From: DASXVX01 sp036504075 | Lineage (GTDB): Bacteria; Bacillota; Sulfobacillia; Symbiobacteriales; Symbiobacteriaceae | Direction of reading: 5' to 3' | Assembly: GCA_036504075.1 (NCBI GenBank) | Contig: DASXVX010000052.1 | Coordinates: 124,001 to 188,000 of the forward strand | DNA length: 64,000 bases | In this document: one piece after another, positions 61,214 through 64,000 of the stretch | Numbering within the stretch: the stretch's first letter is position 1 | How the letters are laid out: the number at the start of each line of letters is the position of its first letter | The notes under the pieces: model-generated | The model's input: the letters and a program-made list of their open reading frames with translations, nothing else | What the model was told of the DNA's origin: nothing | Databases searched by the model: none | Position numbers and translations under genes: made by a program

Positions 61214-62131
61214 TTACTCCGTGATTGTAATCGTACCGGAGACGAGCAGCGGCGACTGGTTGCCTGCCGGCCCCCACAGCACCCCCCGCGGATCGGGAAG
61301 AATCCGAAGGGTGGCTTCACCCTTGGCCAGCGCCTTGAACGTCACGTCAAAGTAAGTTCCGTCGCCCGAATAGGTGCCATCTCCAGTGATCGCCGAGGCA
61401 TACTCCACCGTTCCGGCGGTGTTGTTCAAGTCGTTCCGGGCGGTAAGGCCCGACAGTACTCCTGGTTTCAGATCCAGAGCCTCAAGCTTTGTCGGATCAA
61501 ATCTAAGCGATACTGCGGCCGCCTTGACTCCGCTTACGTTCGAAAGTGCGACTTTTACGGTAAACGAATCGCCGACCTTCACCCGGGACGGTGCCACCAC
61601 TTTGAGTGCACCGAAGGCTCCCGTGATCGTTTCGCCCGCATTCACAGCGGTCTTGCCGCTTCCACTGTCTCCCGCCGGCGGCGCCGGCGTGGTCGACCCC
61701 TTCGCCGTGTTCAGCAGTACCGTGCGATTCGGCGCGTCCCAGTCCACCTGCAGGCCGAAAGTCTCGGACACAAACCGCAGCGGGACCATGGTGCGGTCCT
61801 GGTAAATGAACGGCGCCACGTCGATCTCCCTGGGTTGGCCATCCACCAGCACCGTGTTCTTGTCGATTGTCAGGACAACGATTCGTGACCCGGCCCGAAT
61901 GAGGACCTCTCGCTTGACGTTGTCCCAGTCCACCGTTGCCTGGACCCGCTCCAGGACGAACCGGACAGGCACAAAGACGCGGTCGTTGCGAATGATCGGC
62001 GGCACCTCGAACCGTAAAAACTCCCCATTGAATGACACCCGAACGTCATCCCCGGCGTACGCCAGGTGGGAGGGCATTGCGAAAAACAGACTCAGCGCCA
62101 ATGCCACTGCGATCAGCGATCGTTGGGTCAC
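61214..62131 (-). CDS. Copper-amine-oxidase-N stalk plus cohesin protein
   Basis: A 305-residue secreted protein starting at GTG 62131 (GAGGTGGAG). After a signal peptide (residues 1-26) come copper amine oxidase N-terminal stalk repeats (about 30-145; VPPIIRNDRVFVPVRFVLE, APFIYQDRTMVPLRFVSETFG). Then there is a short Pro/Ser/Gly linker and a cohesin-type domain (about 165-305; VKVGDSFTVKVALSNVSGVKAAAVSLRFDPTKL). CuAO-N domains are not oxidases here; in Firmicutes they are common surface modules. It is the first gene of the surface cluster. Confidence 0.87.
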   Translation of the reverse strand: MTQRSLIAVALALSLFFAMPSHLAYAGDDVRVSFNGEFLRFEVPPIIRNDRVFVPVRFVLERVQATVDWDNVKREVLIRAGSRIVVLTIDKNTVLVDGQPREIDVAPFIYQDRTMVPLRFVSETFGLQVDWDAPNRTVLLNTAKGSTTPAPPAGDSGSGKTAVNAGETITGAFGALKVVAPSRVKVGDSFTVKVALSNVSGVKAAAVSLRFDPTKLEALDLKPGVLSGLTARNDLNNTAGTVEYASAITGDGTYSGDGTYFDVTFKALAKGEATLRILPDPRGVLWGPAGNQSPLLVSGTITITE

Positions 62132-62443
62132 ATCTCCACCTCCGGCTACGCGATCCTACATAGAATAAGCATTATTCGTTTCGCTTTTGAAATGAAATCT
62201 CCTACACAATTTCTGCAAAAACTAGACCAACAGGGAAATTTTCATAATTCGACAAGAGTCCTCCGCGTGGCGATATTTCGCCAAAACTTACTGTCAAAAT
62301 GCCATGTCAAACGAGCACCGAAACCGCACCGGACGCTGTGCCAGTGCGGGAGCTACGTCGATGTGATTCTTCCAAATGAAACACCCGCCACTCGGTGTGC
62401 TTTCGGAGAACGTGCACGCATATTCAACTGCCGAGGGATGGAT
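62132..62443. other. Gene-free promoter region of the surface cluster
   Basis: AT-rich intergenic sequence. An inverted repeat GAATAA(3)TTATTC at 62163-62177 lies about 32-46 bases upstream of the first surface gene and could be an operator. No convincing -35/-10 pair can be assigned. Confidence 0.5.
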
Positions 62444-62632
62444 ATGCGTGTGATAGCCGTGTACGGGATCGGGAATCAGCTGCAAACGCCTACCGAAGCG
62501 CAGAAGAACGCCGTAGCAGCCCGCTACGTTGAGCACCTGCTCCGCCGGGCCTTTCCAGTCTGTGCCATTTGCGTTCGACCGTCCGATCGTGCGTCGTCGT
62601 CAGCGCCCCGATCGAACAACGCGGGTGGCTAG
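62444..62632 (+). CDS. Small ORF upstream of the recombinase
   Basis: A 62-residue basic protein (RVIAVYGIGNQLQTPTEAQKN, ARYVEHLLRRAFP) with GAGGG ahead of its ATG. It lies 48 bases before the large serine recombinase on the same strand. The family is not recognised. Position suggests a role with the recombinase, such as a directionality factor, but this is speculation and it may be a chance frame. Confidence 0.4.
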   Translation: MRVIAVYGIGNQLQTPTEAQKNAVAARYVEHLLRRAFPVCAICVRPSDRASSSAPRSNNAGG

Positions 62633-62680
62633 CCCAGATGTTCCCTTGCGGGGCAGGACGCCATAAAGGAGGAGCGGCTA

Positions 62681-64000
62681 TTGGTGGTTCGCACCGCGCT
62701 GTACGGTCGAGTCTCCACCGATGAGCAGGTTGAGGGATACTCCATAGGTGCCCAAGTTAAGGCAATGGAAGAGTATGCAGCCCGCCAGGGCTGGGCAGTC
62801 GTGGCCCACTACATTGATGAAGGTGAATCCGCCCGGACCGACAATCGCCCGCAGTTCCAGCGAATGGTCAGCGCCGCTAAACGTAAGCCCAGACCCTTTG
62901 ATGTCATCCTGGTCCACAAGTTTGACCGCTTCGCCCGCAACCGTGAGGACAGCTCCATTTACAAATCGCTCTTCCGGAAGGAGTGCGGAGTCGACGTCCG
63001 GAGCGTTACCGAGTTGACCGATAGTTCCCCGAGCGGCAAGCTCCTCGAAGGCGTCCTCGAAGTGGTCGCCGAGTTCTACTCCAACAACCTGGCCCACGAA
63101 GTATTGAAGGGCCAGCGCGAACGAGCCCTGGCAGCCGGAGCCATGAGCGTACCGCCAATCGGGTACAAAACCGGACCCGACGGCAGGTATCAGGTTGACC
63201 TTGCCACTGCTGACCTGGTCCGATGGTTGTTTGCAGAGTATGCCAAGGGCGAAGAGGGCTACCGCAGTTTGGCTCAACGAGTCCGGGCGGACGGGGAGAC
63301 GAAGTTCGGCCCAGTGGTCCGCAATTACAGTTGGATCGACGCATTCATCCGCCGAATCCTTGCCAACGAAGTCTATTGCGGCACCTACATCTGGGGGCGC
63401 CACGACTCGAACCGCAAATGGACGGAGCGAGATCGTTCGGAGTGGGTAGTTGTGGAAGATGCTCACGAGCCCCTGGTGTCCAAAGAGCTGTTTGAGCGTG
63501 TCCAGCAACTCCGCTCCTCCCGCCGGGGGGTCCGGCGGGCGCAGCCCGGGGAGGACTACCTGCTACGCGGGCTTGTCCGGTGCCTGGACTGCGGGGCCAA
63601 CGCCATTAAGTTCCGGTACCAGTGGGACGACAAGCGAACCGGGCAGCGCATCGTGGTACCCTGCCTGATCTGCGGGGCGTACTCAAAGAACAAGGGCTGC
63701 TACTGCAACCGCGTGGAGATGGCGGAGGTCGAAGGCGCTGTCTTGGCCTACCTCAAGGACTTCCTGCAGAATCGAATCGACCCATCGCACGTGGAGGTCA
63801 AGCTGACCAGGCCGTCTACCGCACACAAGGAGATCGAGATGATCGACCGGAGGTTGTCGGCCCTGGACAAGAAGCTCCAGCGACTCGTGGATGCCTACGC
63901 GGCTGAAGTCATTAGCCTGGACGACCTGGCGACCGGCCGCGAACGCATCGCGGCCGAGCGATCCACACTGGAACAGCAGAAGGCCGCCCTCGATGAGGCG
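62681..64000 (+). CDS. Large serine recombinase (runs off the window)
   Basis: The first 440 codons of a large serine recombinase, cut off by the end of the window. The N-terminal resolvase domain starts ALYGRVSTDEQVEGYSIGAQ with the catalytic Ser (VST) and has VDVRSVTEL at ~105-115. Then come the recombinase DNA-binding domain (about 170-290; GYRSLAQRVRADG, RRILANEVYCGTYIWGR), a zinc ribbon (CLDCGAN, CLICGAY) and the start of the coiled coil (about 380-440; IDRRLSALDKKLQRLV). Such enzymes integrate and excise phages or other elements at att sites. TTG 62681 is chosen for AAAGGAGGA. Confidence 0.93.
   Translation, partial: MVVRTALYGRVSTDEQVEGYSIGAQVKAMEEYAARQGWAVVAHYIDEGESARTDNRPQFQRMVSAAKRKPRPFDVILVHKFDRFARNREDSSIYKSLFRKECGVDVRSVTELTDSSPSGKLLEGVLEVVAEFYSNNLAHEVLKGQRERALAAGAMSVPPIGYKTGPDGRYQVDLATADLVRWLFAEYAKGEEGYRSLAQRVRADGETKFGPVVRNYSWIDAFIRRILANEVYCGTYIWGRHDSNRKWTERDRSEWVVVEDAHEPLVSKELFERVQQLRSSRRGVRRAQPGEDYLLRGLVRCLDCGANAIKFRYQWDDKRTGQRIVVPCLICGAYSKNKGCYCNRVEMAEVEGAVLAYLKDFLQNRIDPSHVEVKLTRPSTAHKEIEMIDRRLSALDKKLQRLVDAYAAEVISLDDLATGRERIAAERSTLEQQKAALDEA

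Noticed and set aside
42129..62131. A cellulosome
   Set aside because: No glycoside hydrolase, carbohydrate-binding or catalytic domain is seen in any of the five proteins.

Overview
The window looks like chromosomal DNA from a high-GC, spore-forming Firmicute, tentatively a Symbiobacterium-like member of the Clostridia/Limnochordia. This rests on SpoVA-type, DUF1657, YetF-type and PrkA genes, strong GGAGG ribosome sites with many GTG/TTG starts, S-layer-homology (SLH) and copper-amine-oxidase-N surface modules, and butyrate-kinase fermentation genes. Taxonomy is inference; there is no rRNA or tRNA gene here to settle it.

Region by region. 1-3.8 kb: a CHRD protein and a spore-envelope set (DUF1657-SpoVAC fusion, DUF1657, two YetF/DUF421 proteins, DUF4363). 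3.8-12.3 kb: two giant genes of unknown function between two 90-bp direct repeats. 12.3-16 kb: cupin plus Lrp regulator, then a cytosolic chemoreceptor with a FIST sensor. 16-21 kb: 20-bp repeat arrays, a secreted unknown, a chain of small overlapping genes, an XRE regulator, and a TPR protein overlapping an unlisted 42-codon gene for an exported peptide (a Rap-Phr-like layout). 21.2-27.6 kb: a 2-oxoacid:ferredoxin oxidoreductase, P-loop ATPase, phosphate butyryltransferase and butyrate kinase operon with an IclR regulator. 27.7-32.5 kb: an Mpv17-like membrane protein and two oligopeptide-type ABC permeases, the second fused to a large peptidase-MA-like domain. 32.5-35.6 kb: two copies of one structured leader RNA with a terminator switch, upstream of a DUF2294 gene and of a NIF3-family plus Gate-domain membrane protein operon. 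35.6-42.1 kb: a scarred accessory stretch with 11-bp repeat modules, an MDR oxidoreductase, a hypothetical gene, a sigma-factor remnant, an MFS transporter and a 5'-truncated prkA, with the prkA tail and its terminator present twice. 42.1-62.1 kb: five co-oriented genes encoding cohesin, dockerin, Ig-like and SLH proteins, including a 3653-residue giant. 62.4 kb to the end: a small ORF and a large serine recombinase running off the window.

How the parts fit. The kor-ptb-buk operon would turn branched-chain or related 2-oxoacids into acyl-CoA, acyl-phosphate, then acid plus ATP. The cohesin/dockerin/SLH cluster could build a surface-anchored protein matrix without carrying cellulases. The best candidates for undescribed biology are the duplicated leader RNA, the TPR/peptide pair, the non-cellulosomal cohesin-dockerin cluster and the repeat-flanked giant gene pair. 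No database search was possible, so family calls rest on recognised motifs.
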